From: Clostridiales bacterium
GTDB taxonomy: Bacteria > Bacillota > Clostridia > Oscillospirales > Acutalibacteraceae
DNA length: 64,000 nt
Reading direction: 5' to 3'
NCBI GenBank assembly: GCA_019422525.1
Contig: JAHZDE010000001.1
Coordinates: forward strand, 468,010 to 532,009
Made by a program: the position numbers and the translations under genes
Notes under the pieces: model-generated
Database searches by the model: none
What the model was told of the DNA's origin: nothing
What the model saw: the letters and a program-made list of their open reading frames with translations, nothing else
In this document: positions 8,494 to 16,812 of the stretch, piece after piece
Layout: every line of letters begins with the position of its first letter
How positions within the stretch are numbered: the first letter of the stretch is position 1

Positions 8494-8754
8494 TTAGGCG
8501 TTAGCGTTCAGCTTGCGAGCCAGAGCGGACTTCTTTCTGGCAGCAGTATTCTTGTGCAGAATGCCCTTAGCGGCAGCCTGATCAATCTTCTTGATCGCAA
8601 CGCGCACAGCCTCTGCTTTATCAGCAGAATTGCTCTCGATGGCAGCGTTAGCCTTCTTCATATCCGTCTTCAGTGCGGAATTGATAGCCTTGTTCCGCAT
8701 GGTCTTGGTAGCGATTACCTTAACACGCTTCTTGGCAGATTTAATATTCGGCAT
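8494..8754 (-). CDS. rpsT: 30S ribosomal protein S20
   Basis: An 86-residue basic protein beginning MPNIKSAKKRVKV, the usual S20 N-terminus, followed by helices with the RNKAINSALKT and HKNTAARKKSALARKLN segments. S20 binds 16S rRNA early in 30S assembly. The ATG at 8754 was chosen because GAAGGAGGTG lies just upstream; the longer open frame before it overlaps the promoter. It is divergent from gpr, the same neighbourhood seen in many spore-forming Firmicutes. Confidence 0.97.
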   Translation of the reverse strand: MPNIKSAKKRVKVIATKTMRNKAINSALKTDMKKANAAIESNSADKAEAVRVAIKKIDQAAAKGILHKNTAARKKSALARKLNANA

Positions 8755-8791
8755 GGTTACACCTCCTTCTACACTTTTTCGCGTACAAGTA

Positions 8792-8820
8792 ATGATAGCA
8801 CGAATGCAAATAAAATGCAA
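8792..8820 (-). promoter_or_regulatory. rpsT promoter
   Basis: On the minus strand TTGCAT (8815-8820) and TATCAT (8792-8797) with a 17-base spacer, about 40 bases before the rpsT start. Confidence 0.65.
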
Positions 8821-8888
8821 GATTTTTTTGAAAATTCCTGTTTTTACAGCCACCAGAAATCTATAATCAAAAGGGGAGATTTTTAGCA

Positions 8889-9755
8889 ATGATGTATCGA
8901 ACGGATTTGGCAGTGGAGGCAGCGGCCGGGGAAAGAGGGGAAAACAGCGGGATTTTGGTGTCGGAACAAAAGCAGGGACGCTACACCATCACCATAGTAG
9001 ACATTTTGACAAAGGAAGCTTCCGCCCGTCTGCAAAAGCCATTGGGAAAATATTGCACCATTTCGTTTCCGGCTTTTTCGGACCATGTTGATTCTACCGG
9101 AGAGGGGACAAGCCTTGTTTCCCAAACCCTGCAAGAGATGCTTCCCAAGGAAGGGAATGTGCTGATTATGGGGCTTGGAAACCGAAGCCTTACTGCCGAC
9201 GCCCTTGGGCCCCTTACCGCCGACAAAATCTTAGCTACCCGGCATATTCAAAAAGAGCTGGGACGGGTTGCGGGCCTTACCAATATCCGACCGGTCTCGG
9301 TGTGTTCCCCGGGAGTTTTGGGGATGACGGGCATGGAGACCCGTGAAATTCTGACGGCGCTGGTGAGGCAGCTACACCCGGCGGCGGTGATTGCCGTAGA
9401 CGCGCTGGCAGCCTCGGAACTGGGGCGGATGGGGTGTACGGTACAGATAACAGACAGCGGCATTGCGCCCGGCTCCGGTGTGGGGAACCATCGGCCCCAG
9501 CTGAACCGGGAGACGGTTGGGGTTCCTGTCATCGGCCTTGGGGTGCCCACCGTGATGGACGGAAGCCTTTTGGCACGGGACCTGTTAGGCGAAGAGGGAA
9601 ACAGGGCGCCTCAAATCCCGGAGATTCCCCTGACCATAACCGTCCGGGAAATTGATTTGCTGGTAAGCCGGGCAGCCGCTTTGCTGGCTATGGCCATTAA
9701 CCGGGCGCTGAACCCCTCTGTGGAAGAGCAGTGGTTTCGGGAATTGACGGAATAG
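8889..9755 (+). CDS. gpr: Germination protease GPR
   Basis: A 288-residue aspartate-dependent protease of family A25 that degrades the DNA-coating small acid-soluble proteins when spores germinate. Characteristic segments are YRTDLAVEA at the N-terminus, DHVDSTGEGTSLV, the GLGNRSLTADALGPL block, SPGVLGMTGMET and the VIAVDALAA stretch. GPR is made as a zymogen and self-cleaves near its N-terminus. GGGGAG precedes tandem ATG codons (8889 and 8892); either could be used. No sigma-A promoter is obvious upstream, in keeping with forespore sigma-G control in relatives, but I could not recognise a clear sigma-G site. Confidence 0.95.
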   Translation: MMYRTDLAVEAAAGERGENSGILVSEQKQGRYTITIVDILTKEASARLQKPLGKYCTISFPAFSDHVDSTGEGTSLVSQTLQEMLPKEGNVLIMGLGNRSLTADALGPLTADKILATRHIQKELGRVAGLTNIRPVSVCSPGVLGMTGMETREILTALVRQLHPAAVIAVDALAASELGRMGCTVQITDSGIAPGSGVGNHRPQLNRETVGVPVIGLGVPTVMDGSLLARDLLGEEGNRAPQIPEIPLTITVREIDLLVSRAAALLAMAINRALNPSVEEQWFRELTE

Positions 9756-9768
9756 GGAAGCCTGCCAT

Positions 9769-12519
9769 TTAACTTTCTGCGATTTCCCCTACGATATCCT
9801 GTACAATTTTCAGGTTCCGCGCATACCGGGGGACGTCCGGGCATTGCCGGGATAGCTGGGACCAAATGCGGATGCTTTCTTCCAGATAGGAAACCCTGTC
9901 GCGAACCGGAAGTAAGCCCAGCTTATACCAGGAAACCGCCTCTTTGTCCCAGTCATCCGGCGCATGGCTTTTCTCATGAAGCTTTTGGGCAGCCGTCAGC
10001 ATTTTGATAAACCAGGATACGGCCCCTTGCAGATCCCCTTCGTCCAGACACAGGTTGCCCATTTCCTGATAGGCAATGCACAGCTCCCGCAGGAACGGCA
10101 GGGTTTCGGTTTTTTCTGCATCCTGCTGCAAAACAGCCAGTGATTTTTCAAACCAGCTTTTGGCGGCTGCAAAATCATGTTCCAGCCGGCAAATTTTTCC
10201 TAAACGGGTGAGGCATAGGGCGAAATGTTTCCCTACGGATTCGGCTTTTGTTTTCTGGGATAAGGGCTCCAAAACGGACAGCGCTTCTAAAAGCCATTGT
10301 TTGACCTGGGCGGGCGTGCCGGTTTGCTGTGCAATTTCTGAAAGCTTAATATCCACCACGGCCAAATCCAGGGACGCTTCCACTGTATCCGAGCGGCAGG
10401 CCCGCTCCCGCAGAAGCTCATACCCCCTTTCAAACCGGATTTTAGCATCCGGCAAGTCTCCCATGGCCAGAGAAACTTCTCCCACCTTGAGTAAACTTAC
10501 GGCTAAATCCCGCTGGGTTCCTGCTGTGTGGCTTTGGGAATCCAGTTCCTGAGAAATGGCCAGCCCTTTTTCAAACCAGCCTTTGGCATCAGAAAGTTCT
10601 CCTTTTTCCTGCGCAAGCTGCCCCATTTTTTCATAACAGACAGACAGGTCCCGAAGGTCGCTGTGCATATGGGTCTCCTCGGCCAGCTTTTGCGAAACTG
10701 CCTGCTTTTTTTGCAGCCATTTTTCCGCTTCGGGGAAGTCCCCCTGTGCTTGGCAAATCCCCGCCATCTTTTCATATCCAATGGAAACATCCCGGTGGGC
10801 GCTGATGGTATCGGTTTCGGCAAGGAGCTGCTGTGAAATTTCCAGGGACTTTTTAAACCACCCTTTTGCCTCAGACAGGTTTGCTTCCTCCTGACAAACT
10901 TCCCCCAATTTTTCATAGCCTACCTCTAACGCCCTGGGGGACTCGGCACAGTCCGGTTCCCCGGCGAGCCGTTCCATAACGGCCAGCATTTTCGTAAACC
11001 ATTGTTTTGCCCCGGGAAGATCCGCTTGTGCCTGGCAGATTTCCCCCAGCTTTTCATAGCTCACCGCCAAATCCTCCCAATGGCCGGCAGTGGGGGCCTG
11101 TGCTGTCACCTGTTCGGATATTTCCAGCGCCTTTTCAAACCAGCTCTTGGCCTGAGATACCTTTCCCTCTGCCAGAAGAATGTTTCCCATCCGGCTGCAG
11201 CTCACCAGGTGCCATTCTTCCACCGGCCAGTTTTGTTTCGCCATCACTTGCCTGCATAGCGGCAAAACCTTTTTTTCCCAAACCTCTTTGGCTTCTTTGG
11301 TATGTCCCATCTCCCACTCGTAGTCGCCCAAGTCCCGCAGGGCGGCGCACAGCATGGCAAAATTGCTTTCGGCAGGGGAGTTTTGCCACCGTGTCATGCG
11401 TTTGTCGATCAGCTTTTGCTGCCAGCCTATGGCCTGCTGATAGTCCCGAGGGACGCCTTCGCCGTTTTGATACATAGAAACCAGTTTTTCCATAGCCGGT
11501 TCATAGCCGTCCTCACCGGAGGCGGTAATCAGTGACACAGCCCGGCGGTGGTTAACCTCCACGTCGATGCCGCTCAAATAGGCCAGCCCAATACAGTACT
11601 GATGCCGGGGGTCGGTATCGTTCTGCTGCAGGGCCAGCTGTTTGACGGTTTTTAAAAGCTCCGCAGACAGCACCGGCGCATTGTTCCCATCCGTACACGA
11701 GGGCAGCTGAGGGAAGCTGTTTTGCAGGGATTCCCCGTTAGTGGCCACCATTTCCACCGGCAAAATGGGTTTTCCGGCCTGCTGGGCCATGGGATATTCG
11801 GTGGTCATGACATAGTTTTCTTTTTCCAGCAGGCTGGGGGTGACGACCAGGGTGAACAGCTTGCTTTTTTGCAGGGCTTCGGCAATGGCGTCGTTGAAAT
11901 TTTCGCCGGGGGTCAAAAATTCGTCATACCAGATGGCGATATCCCGGCAGAAGTCGTTTTCATGAATCAGGCGCATCAGCTCCCGGGCCTGGCGGCGGTC
12001 CTTTTTGCGGTAGCTTAAAAAAATATAGGCGTCAAAGGCATCCCGGATTTGCTGTGCCAGCTCGCTGCCGATGCAAACCGAATCCAAAAATTTTTTCAGC
12101 TTTTCCTCATAGGGCAAAGCGGTGCTGTCCTGGGCGTTGGCATCCAGAAACTGAATGTCCCCGCACTTTTCATTGAATATTTTTTCCAGCCCCGGCTCCT
12201 GCATCAGGGGGAGGATGGGGATGTGATGCTCCACGGCAAACGGGAATTCTTTTTCCATGGCATGGCAGGGGTCGGTGAGCAGCCGGAACGTGACCGGCAG
12301 GACAAACAGCTGCATTTGGGATAAATCATCCTGACGTTCCTCCCAATTTCCCGGCGAAAAAGGCTCGCTGTTATACCAGACGGCGCAGTTTTGCAGACGC
12401 AGCAATTCTTGTGCCACCGGCTGCAAAAATATACACTGGTCTTTTGGGTGGCAGCAGAAATAGACCCGGGGTTTTCCCTGGGGAGAGGAGTTTCCGCGGG
12501 TAATATAGGCAAGTGACAT
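9769..12519 (-). CDS. Double-TIR domain protein with TPR repeats
   Basis: A 916-residue protein. Residues about 17-117 are a TIR-like fold (PRVYFCCHPKDQ.. AVWYN.. LFVLPVTF). Residues 161-258 are a clearer TIR domain (AYIFLSYRKKDRRQA.. IAIWYDEFLTPGENFNDAI.. FTLVVTPSLL). Residues about 305-375 resemble Sel1/TPR repeats, and from about 430 a series of ~48-residue helical TPR units repeats the pattern 'YEKLGEICQAQADLPGAKQWF'. Bacterial TIR domains often hydrolyse NAD+ or make signalling nucleotides in anti-phage defence, and TPR arrays can act as sensors; neither function is shown here. GAGGAGG precedes the ATG. It is divergent from rtcB, with interlocked promoters. No membrane segment or NB-ARC ATPase is seen. 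Confidence 0.85.
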   Translation of the reverse strand: MSLAYITRGNSSPQGKPRVYFCCHPKDQCIFLQPVAQELLRLQNCAVWYNSEPFSPGNWEERQDDLSQMQLFVLPVTFRLLTDPCHAMEKEFPFAVEHHIPILPLMQEPGLEKIFNEKCGDIQFLDANAQDSTALPYEEKLKKFLDSVCIGSELAQQIRDAFDAYIFLSYRKKDRRQARELMRLIHENDFCRDIAIWYDEFLTPGENFNDAIAEALQKSKLFTLVVTPSLLEKENYVMTTEYPMAQQAGKPILPVEMVATNGESLQNSFPQLPSCTDGNNAPVLSAELLKTVKQLALQQNDTDPRHQYCIGLAYLSGIDVEVNHRRAVSLITASGEDGYEPAMEKLVSMYQNGEGVPRDYQQAIGWQQKLIDKRMTRWQNSPAESNFAMLCAALRDLGDYEWEMGHTKEAKEVWEKKVLPLCRQVMAKQNWPVEEWHLVSCSRMGNILLAEGKVSQAKSWFEKALEISEQVTAQAPTAGHWEDLAVSYEKLGEICQAQADLPGAKQWFTKMLAVMERLAGEPDCAESPRALEVGYEKLGEVCQEEANLSEAKGWFKKSLEISQQLLAETDTISAHRDVSIGYEKMAGICQAQGDFPEAEKWLQKKQAVSQKLAEETHMHSDLRDLSVCYEKMGQLAQEKGELSDAKGWFEKGLAISQELDSQSHTAGTQRDLAVSLLKVGEVSLAMGDLPDAKIRFERGYELLRERACRSDTVEASLDLAVVDIKLSEIAQQTGTPAQVKQWLLEALSVLEPLSQKTKAESVGKHFALCLTRLGKICRLEHDFAAAKSWFEKSLAVLQQDAEKTETLPFLRELCIAYQEMGNLCLDEGDLQGAVSWFIKMLTAAQKLHEKSHAPDDWDKEAVSWYKLGLLPVRDRVSYLEESIRIWSQLSRQCPDVPRYARNLKIVQDIVGEIAES

Positions 12520-12568
12520 AGAATCAGCCTCCTCTTCGGTTGCATATCAGCGGGTGTGATTGTATTAA

Positions 12569-12598
12569 ATTATAACATTTCATAGCGCCGATTGACAA
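12569..12598 (-). promoter_or_regulatory. Promoter of the TIR-TPR gene
   Basis: On the minus strand TTGTCA (12593-12598) and TATAAT (12569-12574) with an 18-base spacer. Its -35 box overlaps the -35 box of the divergent rtcB promoter. Confidence 0.6.
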
Positions 12599-12620
12599 TC
12601 CTAATATCATCAATTATAAT
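12592..12620 (+). promoter_or_regulatory. Promoter of rtcB
   Basis: Consensus TTGACA (12592-12597) and TATAAT (12615-12620) with a 17-base spacer. About 140 bases of untranslated leader follow. Confidence 0.75.
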
Positions 12621-12762
12621 GCAGTTGGGATTGTATAGGTGGACTTTTAAAACCATATGGCTTCTACGATGGGAAGATAGGAGGAGGAGCAAAAAGCCGA
12701 TTTGCGATGGTTGAAACACGGAAGAAAACAGATTGCAGACCGACGAACGGTAGGAGGAACGT

Positions 12763-13971
12763 ATGATTGAAGTCAAAGGAAAGTATAATACAGCCAAGGT
12801 TTTCACCGATGTGGTGGACAGCGCTTCCATTGCACAGGTGATGGAATTATGCAATCAGGAATTTACCCAGGGAAGCCGGATTCGGCTGATGCCCGATATT
12901 CACGCGGGGGCCGGCTGTACCATTGGGACGACTATGACCATTACCGACAAGGTGGTGCCCAACCTGGTGGGGGTGGACATTGGATGCGGCATGGAAACGG
13001 TGCGTATCCGGGAATCCCATTTGGAGCTGCAGAAGCTGGATAAGCTGATTTATGAAAAGATTCCATCCGGCTTTGCCATCCGCAGCAAGCCGCACCCCTA
13101 TTTGGCGCAGATTGACATCAGCCAGCTTTGCTGCGCCAAACATGTGAGCCTGCTGCGGGCGGAAAAGAGCATCGGGACACTGGGCGGCGGAAACCATTTT
13201 ATCGAAGTGGACAAGGATGATGAGGGCCACCTGTATTTGGTCGTCCATTCCGGCAGCCGCCATTTGGGCGTGGAGGTAGCCAGGTATTATCAGGAAGAGG
13301 GCTATAAGGCCCTGAACGGCACCGACGACGCGGCGATTCAGGCACTCATTGACCAAATGAAGCGCGAGGGCCGTCAAAAGGAAATCCAGAAGGAAATCAA
13401 ACGGCTCAAGAATACCAAGCAGACCGCCATTCCAAAGCCGCTGGCCTATGTAGCAGGGGAACTGTTTGAACAATACATCCACGACATGAAAATCGTCCAG
13501 CGATTTGCCGCCCTAAACCGGCAGGCCATGATGGACGAAATGCTCAAAGGCATGAAGCTGCACGTGGAGGAACAGTTTACCACCATCCACAATTATATTG
13601 ATACGGAAACCATGATTCTCCGAAAAGGCTCTGTGTCGGCCCAGGCCGGGGAGCAGCTGTTAATCCCCATCAATATGCGGGACGGAAGCCTTTTGTGTGT
13701 GGGCAAGGGCAACGAGGACTGGAATTTTTCGGCGCCCCACGGTGCAGGCCGTTTGATGAGCCGGGGAGACGCCAAACAGTCGTTTACGGTTTCGGAGTTT
13801 AAAAAGCAGATGGCGCAGGTTTACACCACCTCGGTGAGCAAGGCGACGTTGGATGAATGTCCCATGGCCTATAAGGGGATGCAGGAGATTCTGGACAATA
13901 TCGGCCCCACGGCACAGGTGGTGAAGATACTGAGGCCTGTCTATAATTTTAAGGCTGGGGACGGAGACTAA
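12763..13971 (+). CDS. rtcB: RtcB RNA ligase
   Basis: A 402-residue RNA ligase that joins 2',3'-cyclic phosphate or 3'-phosphate ends to 5'-hydroxyl ends using GTP and Mn2+. Visible signatures are the metal-site GVDIGCGM (Cys75), GGGNHFIEV, HSGSRHLG and SAPHGAGRLMSR, whose His326 is the expected guanylylated residue. Length fits the compact bacterial RtcB group. TAGGAGG lies just before the ATG. No archease gene is adjacent. The only close neighbour is the divergent TIR-TPR gene, which shares its promoter region; whether this is functional or chance is open. RtcB proteins repair tRNAs and rRNA cut by toxins or phage nucleases. Confidence 0.95.
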   Translation: MIEVKGKYNTAKVFTDVVDSASIAQVMELCNQEFTQGSRIRLMPDIHAGAGCTIGTTMTITDKVVPNLVGVDIGCGMETVRIRESHLELQKLDKLIYEKIPSGFAIRSKPHPYLAQIDISQLCCAKHVSLLRAEKSIGTLGGGNHFIEVDKDDEGHLYLVVHSGSRHLGVEVARYYQEEGYKALNGTDDAAIQALIDQMKREGRQKEIQKEIKRLKNTKQTAIPKPLAYVAGELFEQYIHDMKIVQRFAALNRQAMMDEMLKGMKLHVEEQFTTIHNYIDTETMILRKGSVSAQAGEQLLIPINMRDGSLLCVGKGNEDWNFSAPHGAGRLMSRGDAKQSFTVSEFKKQMAQVYTTSVSKATLDECPMAYKGMQEILDNIGPTAQVVKILRPVYNFKAGDGD

Positions 13972-13991
13972 CCCTTTTCCTTACCCCACAA

Positions 13992-14031
13992 AAAAACCTC
14001 TCATACCGGTAGGGCCGGTGTGGGAGGTTTT
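13992..14031. terminator. Bidirectional terminator between rtcB and 14054 gene
   Basis: AAAACCTCTCATACCGG pairs with CCGGTGTGGGAGGTTTT (one G-T or mismatch), with an A-run on the left and a T-run on the right. It serves convergent genes. Confidence 0.8.
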
Positions 14032-14053
14032 GCTTTGATAAGGCTGTGAGAGA

Positions 14054-14614
14054 TTATGCAAAGGGGAAAGTCCGGTATATGTTGACGATGTTCTCGGGTT
14101 TTATGTAGGGCAAGTGCGCCTGCATGACCGGGCTGGGAAATTCGGAAATGGTAATCTCGCCGTTGTTGATGTCGTGGCAGATTCTGGAAACCGACTGCTG
14201 GGTATAGGGAGGCAGCATCATCACAGGAGGCATCATAAACTGAAAATCGTTGATGTCGATAAAAATAGGGTTGAACCGCTCCCGGTATTCCAGTTCCATA
14301 ATCATGGCGTCGTTTTCAATGAGCTTGTTCCAAAGGGAAAAAATCACCGACTTGTTCTCCTGAATAAAACGGTAAAAGGATTGGCTGTCCTTGATGGAAA
14401 AGATTTTTTTCCCGTCGCTTTGGGCAAAGGCAAAAACAACACCGGGTAAATGGGTACCATTATTTTTGTTAAAGCCTGTCAGCAGGCAGTCGTATAAGTC
14501 TTGTAAGTCCGGGTTCCACTCCAAATAGCGGCTTTTGTGGAAGTCCGGCTGAAAAATCCCCTCTTCTTCAATAATGTCCAATACGTTTTTTGTTTGCACA
14601 GTCCAGAATTTCAT
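14054..14614 (-). CDS. DUF3841-like hypothetical protein
   Basis: A 186-residue soluble protein. The N-terminus MKFWTVQTKNVLDIIEEEGIF with Trp-Thr-x-Gln resembles DUF3841 proteins, a family of unknown role; the match is from memory and tentative. No membrane segment, signal peptide or catalytic motif is recognisable. The ATG at 14614 was chosen because GGAGGG lies 8 bases upstream; an in-frame ATG at 14647 has no site. It is convergent with rtcB and sits alone. Confidence 0.6.
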   Translation of the reverse strand: MKFWTVQTKNVLDIIEEEGIFQPDFHKSRYLEWNPDLQDLYDCLLTGFNKNNGTHLPGVVFAFAQSDGKKIFSIKDSQSFYRFIQENKSVIFSLWNKLIENDAMIMELEYRERFNPIFIDINDFQFMMPPVMMLPPYTQQSVSRICHDINNGEITISEFPSPVMQAHLPYIKPENIVNIYRTFPFA

Positions 14615-14781
14615 ATGGATTCCCTCCAAAACACTTTCCAACGTCAAAATCTGGGAAATTTTTCCAGAAATCTTCCAGATTCAGCATGTATTCTACTCAT
14701 TATACCACAAAACGAGCAAAATACTACACAGTCGCCCAATATTTTGACGGGCGCCATAGAAAGAATCCTTGGGCGGCTATT

Positions 14782-16134
14782 TTAGGAATGTGCAGGGAGC
14801 ATTTGATATAACAGGCGCTGTTCCCGCACGACCAGGATGATGGAAAGAACCAGTGCCAGGGCATCGCTCACCGGCTGTGCCATGAAAATGCCGCCGATGT
14901 CCCAGAATAGGGGGAAAATATAAATAAAGGGGATTAAAAACAGGATTTGTCTCAGGAAGGTAATCAAAATGGAGGGGATGGGTTTGGCAATGGACTGGAA
15001 AAATGTGGTGGCCAGCATGACAAATCCCAAAATCGGGGTGATGCAGAAATTCATCCGCAAGCCGCTGACGCCCACTTCCATCATTTCTTCCGAGGCGCCG
15101 AAAGCCCCCAGAATGGTCTCGGGGAACACCATGACGATAATCCAGATAATACAGGTAATCCCTACCGATAGGGCCGATGCCTGGTACAAGGTGGACATGA
15201 CCCGCTTAAAGTTCCCGGCGCCATAGTTGTTTCCCACAATGGGCTGGATTCCCTGGCTGATGCCGCTGGCGGGCATAATGACAAAGGTCATGATACTGGC
15301 CACCACAGCATACACACTGATGGCCGTATCCCCGCCGTATTTTCCCAGCTGGCCGTTATACACCAGGCTAATCAGGCCCATTGCCATTTGTGCAATCCAA
15401 AAGGCAAAGCCGCAGGAGATGATTCGTTTGGAAAGACCCAAGTCCAGCCGGAAGGTTTCCTTTTTCATTTCCACTTTGGTATAGCCCTTCCCAATCAGGA
15501 AAGCCCCCAGCAGGGTGGAGCAGATTTGCCCGATGACGGTTGCCCAGGCTGCGCCGACAACGCCCCAATCCAGTACGGCCACAAACAAGGCGTCTAGGAT
15601 GATATTGACCACTGCGCCAATGCCGGTAACGCACATTCCCAAAACCGGCCGTCCCGAAACACGCACGAAGTCACAGAAAACCTGGGTAAGGCCCTGGAAC
15701 AGGCATCCCAGGGACACGATTCTGTAATAAGCCGAGGCGTACACATAGGAGGTCTCCGTGACGCCGAACACGGTGAGGATGGGTTTTTCAAAAATCAGCA
15801 GCACCACCGTGAGGAAGATTTCAAAAATCACCACGGCTATCAAAGCGTTTCCAAAAGAACGGTTCATGTTGTCCTGCTCTTTTTTCCCTGCAAACAGGCT
15901 GAACAGGGAAGAGCCGCCGGCGCTGCAGGTAAGCCCAAAGGCCATCATCATGTAGGATAGGGGGAAACAGATGGACAGCCCTGCCAAGGCCGAGGTACCG
16001 TTACAATTTCCCACGAATATACGGTCTACAATGTTGTAAATGGCCGTAATCAGCAGCGAAATAGCGGCCGGGATGGAGTACTTTAAAATCATGGGAAACA
16101 GTTTTCCCGTGGCGAAACGATTGCTTTCTGTCAT
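14782..16134 (-). CDS. MATE family multidrug/cation efflux pump
   Basis: A 450-residue membrane protein with about 12 helices and the MATE hallmarks near the N-terminus (FPMILKYSIPAAISLLIT, NIVDRIFVGN). It exports drugs or toxic metabolites in exchange for Na+ or H+. The ATG at 16134 follows GAGAGGGA. The marR gene lies upstream on the same strand, 83 bp away, and a near-perfect copy of the MarR operator palindrome (16166-16179) sits directly before this gene, so the pump is probably repressed by its neighbour. Confidence 0.9.
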   Translation of the reverse strand: MTESNRFATGKLFPMILKYSIPAAISLLITAIYNIVDRIFVGNCNGTSALAGLSICFPLSYMMMAFGLTCSAGGSSLFSLFAGKKEQDNMNRSFGNALIAVVIFEIFLTVVLLIFEKPILTVFGVTETSYVYASAYYRIVSLGCLFQGLTQVFCDFVRVSGRPVLGMCVTGIGAVVNIILDALFVAVLDWGVVGAAWATVIGQICSTLLGAFLIGKGYTKVEMKKETFRLDLGLSKRIISCGFAFWIAQMAMGLISLVYNGQLGKYGGDTAISVYAVVASIMTFVIMPASGISQGIQPIVGNNYGAGNFKRVMSTLYQASALSVGITCIIWIIVMVFPETILGAFGASEEMMEVGVSGLRMNFCITPILGFVMLATTFFQSIAKPIPSILITFLRQILFLIPFIYIFPLFWDIGGIFMAQPVSDALALVLSIILVVREQRLLYQMLPAHS

Positions 16135-16165
16135 AAACAGAATCCCTCTCTTTCCTTTAAAAAAG

Positions 16166-16179
16166 CTTAGTTTCCTAAG
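16166..16179. promoter_or_regulatory. Second MarR operator, before MATE gene
   Basis: CTTAGTTTCCTAAG differs at one base from the perfect palindrome CTTAGGTTCCTAAG at 16664-16677. It lies 32 bases before the MATE start codon. Confidence 0.6.
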
Positions 16180-16217
16180 TATGTACCTAAAAAATAATGG
16201 ATAACACCTCTGCAAGG

Positions 16218-16643
16218 TCATTCAGAAAGGTTATCCATCATTTTCTCGATAACTTCAAAAAATATTTGCAGCTTCTCCTCGGGAATCCCCGCTATGAGGG
16301 ATTCTTCCAAAGCCGTGAGGTTTTCCACCACCTGCTGTTGATAGGTCAAGGCTTTTTCCGTCAGGACAATTTTCTTCAAGCGATTGTCATACGGCACCGG
16401 CTGGCGGGTGATAAGCCCCTTTTTTTCCATCTGCTTGAGCAGTTCGGTGGCGGTGGAGGGGCGCAGGCTGTACTCTTCCTCAATATCTTTTTGAAAGACA
16501 TCTCCGGTTTGTGACAGCAAAAAATACAGGGTCCTCCCTTGGGAGCCGCTGAACTCATTGCGGAAGGTAAACATATCCAGTCTCCGGCGGAGCTTGTTGG
16601 AAAGCTTGCTGACATATCGGGTGGCGTTCCGGGTAAAGGAAAT
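16218..16643 (-). CDS. MarR family repressor, apparent ATT start
   Basis: A MarR winged-helix regulator; the recognition region reads SLRPSTATELLKQMEKKGLITRQPVPYDNRLKKIVLTEKA. The first ATG (16574) would start inside the first helix. The frame stays open upstream and encodes RYVSKLSNKLRRRLD, the expected MarR N-terminal helix, but contains no ATG, GTG or TTG at the right place. An ATT at 16643 lies 10 bases after a perfect GGAGGTGAT site, so I place the start there; this is inference. Expected product 141 residues. It has its own promoter overlapped by a palindromic operator and probably represses itself and the MATE pump. Confidence 0.8.
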   Translation of the reverse strand: MSFTRNATRYVSKLSNKLRRRLDMFTFRNEFSGSQGRTLYFLLSQTGDVFQKDIEEEYSLRPSTATELLKQMEKKGLITRQPVPYDNRLKKIVLTEKALTYQQQVVENLTALEESLIAGIPEEKLQIFFEVIEKMMDNLSE

Positions 16644-16663
16644 CGTACAATCACCTCCATTTC

Positions 16664-16677
16664 CTTAGGTTCCTAAG
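16664..16677. promoter_or_regulatory. MarR operator, autoregulatory
   Basis: Perfect 14-bp palindrome CTTAGGTTCCTAAG, placed 2 bases downstream of the marR -10 box and upstream of its ribosome site, where a bound repressor would block transcription. Confidence 0.7.
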
Positions 16678-16679
16678 TA

Positions 16680-16708
16680 ATTGTAATCCATCCATCACCT
16701 GCTGTCAA
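16680..16708 (-). promoter_or_regulatory. marR promoter
   Basis: On the minus strand TTGACA (16703-16708) and TACAAT (16680-16685) with a 17-base spacer. Confidence 0.75.
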
Positions 16709-16812
16709 GCCCATTCCTCACAGGGAACCTGAATCCCCGCTCAAAATGGGCCTGACCAGACCGGTGCTTTAGTCAAACAGTAGGATGATGGATTGCCGGA
16801 ATCAAAAGAGGG

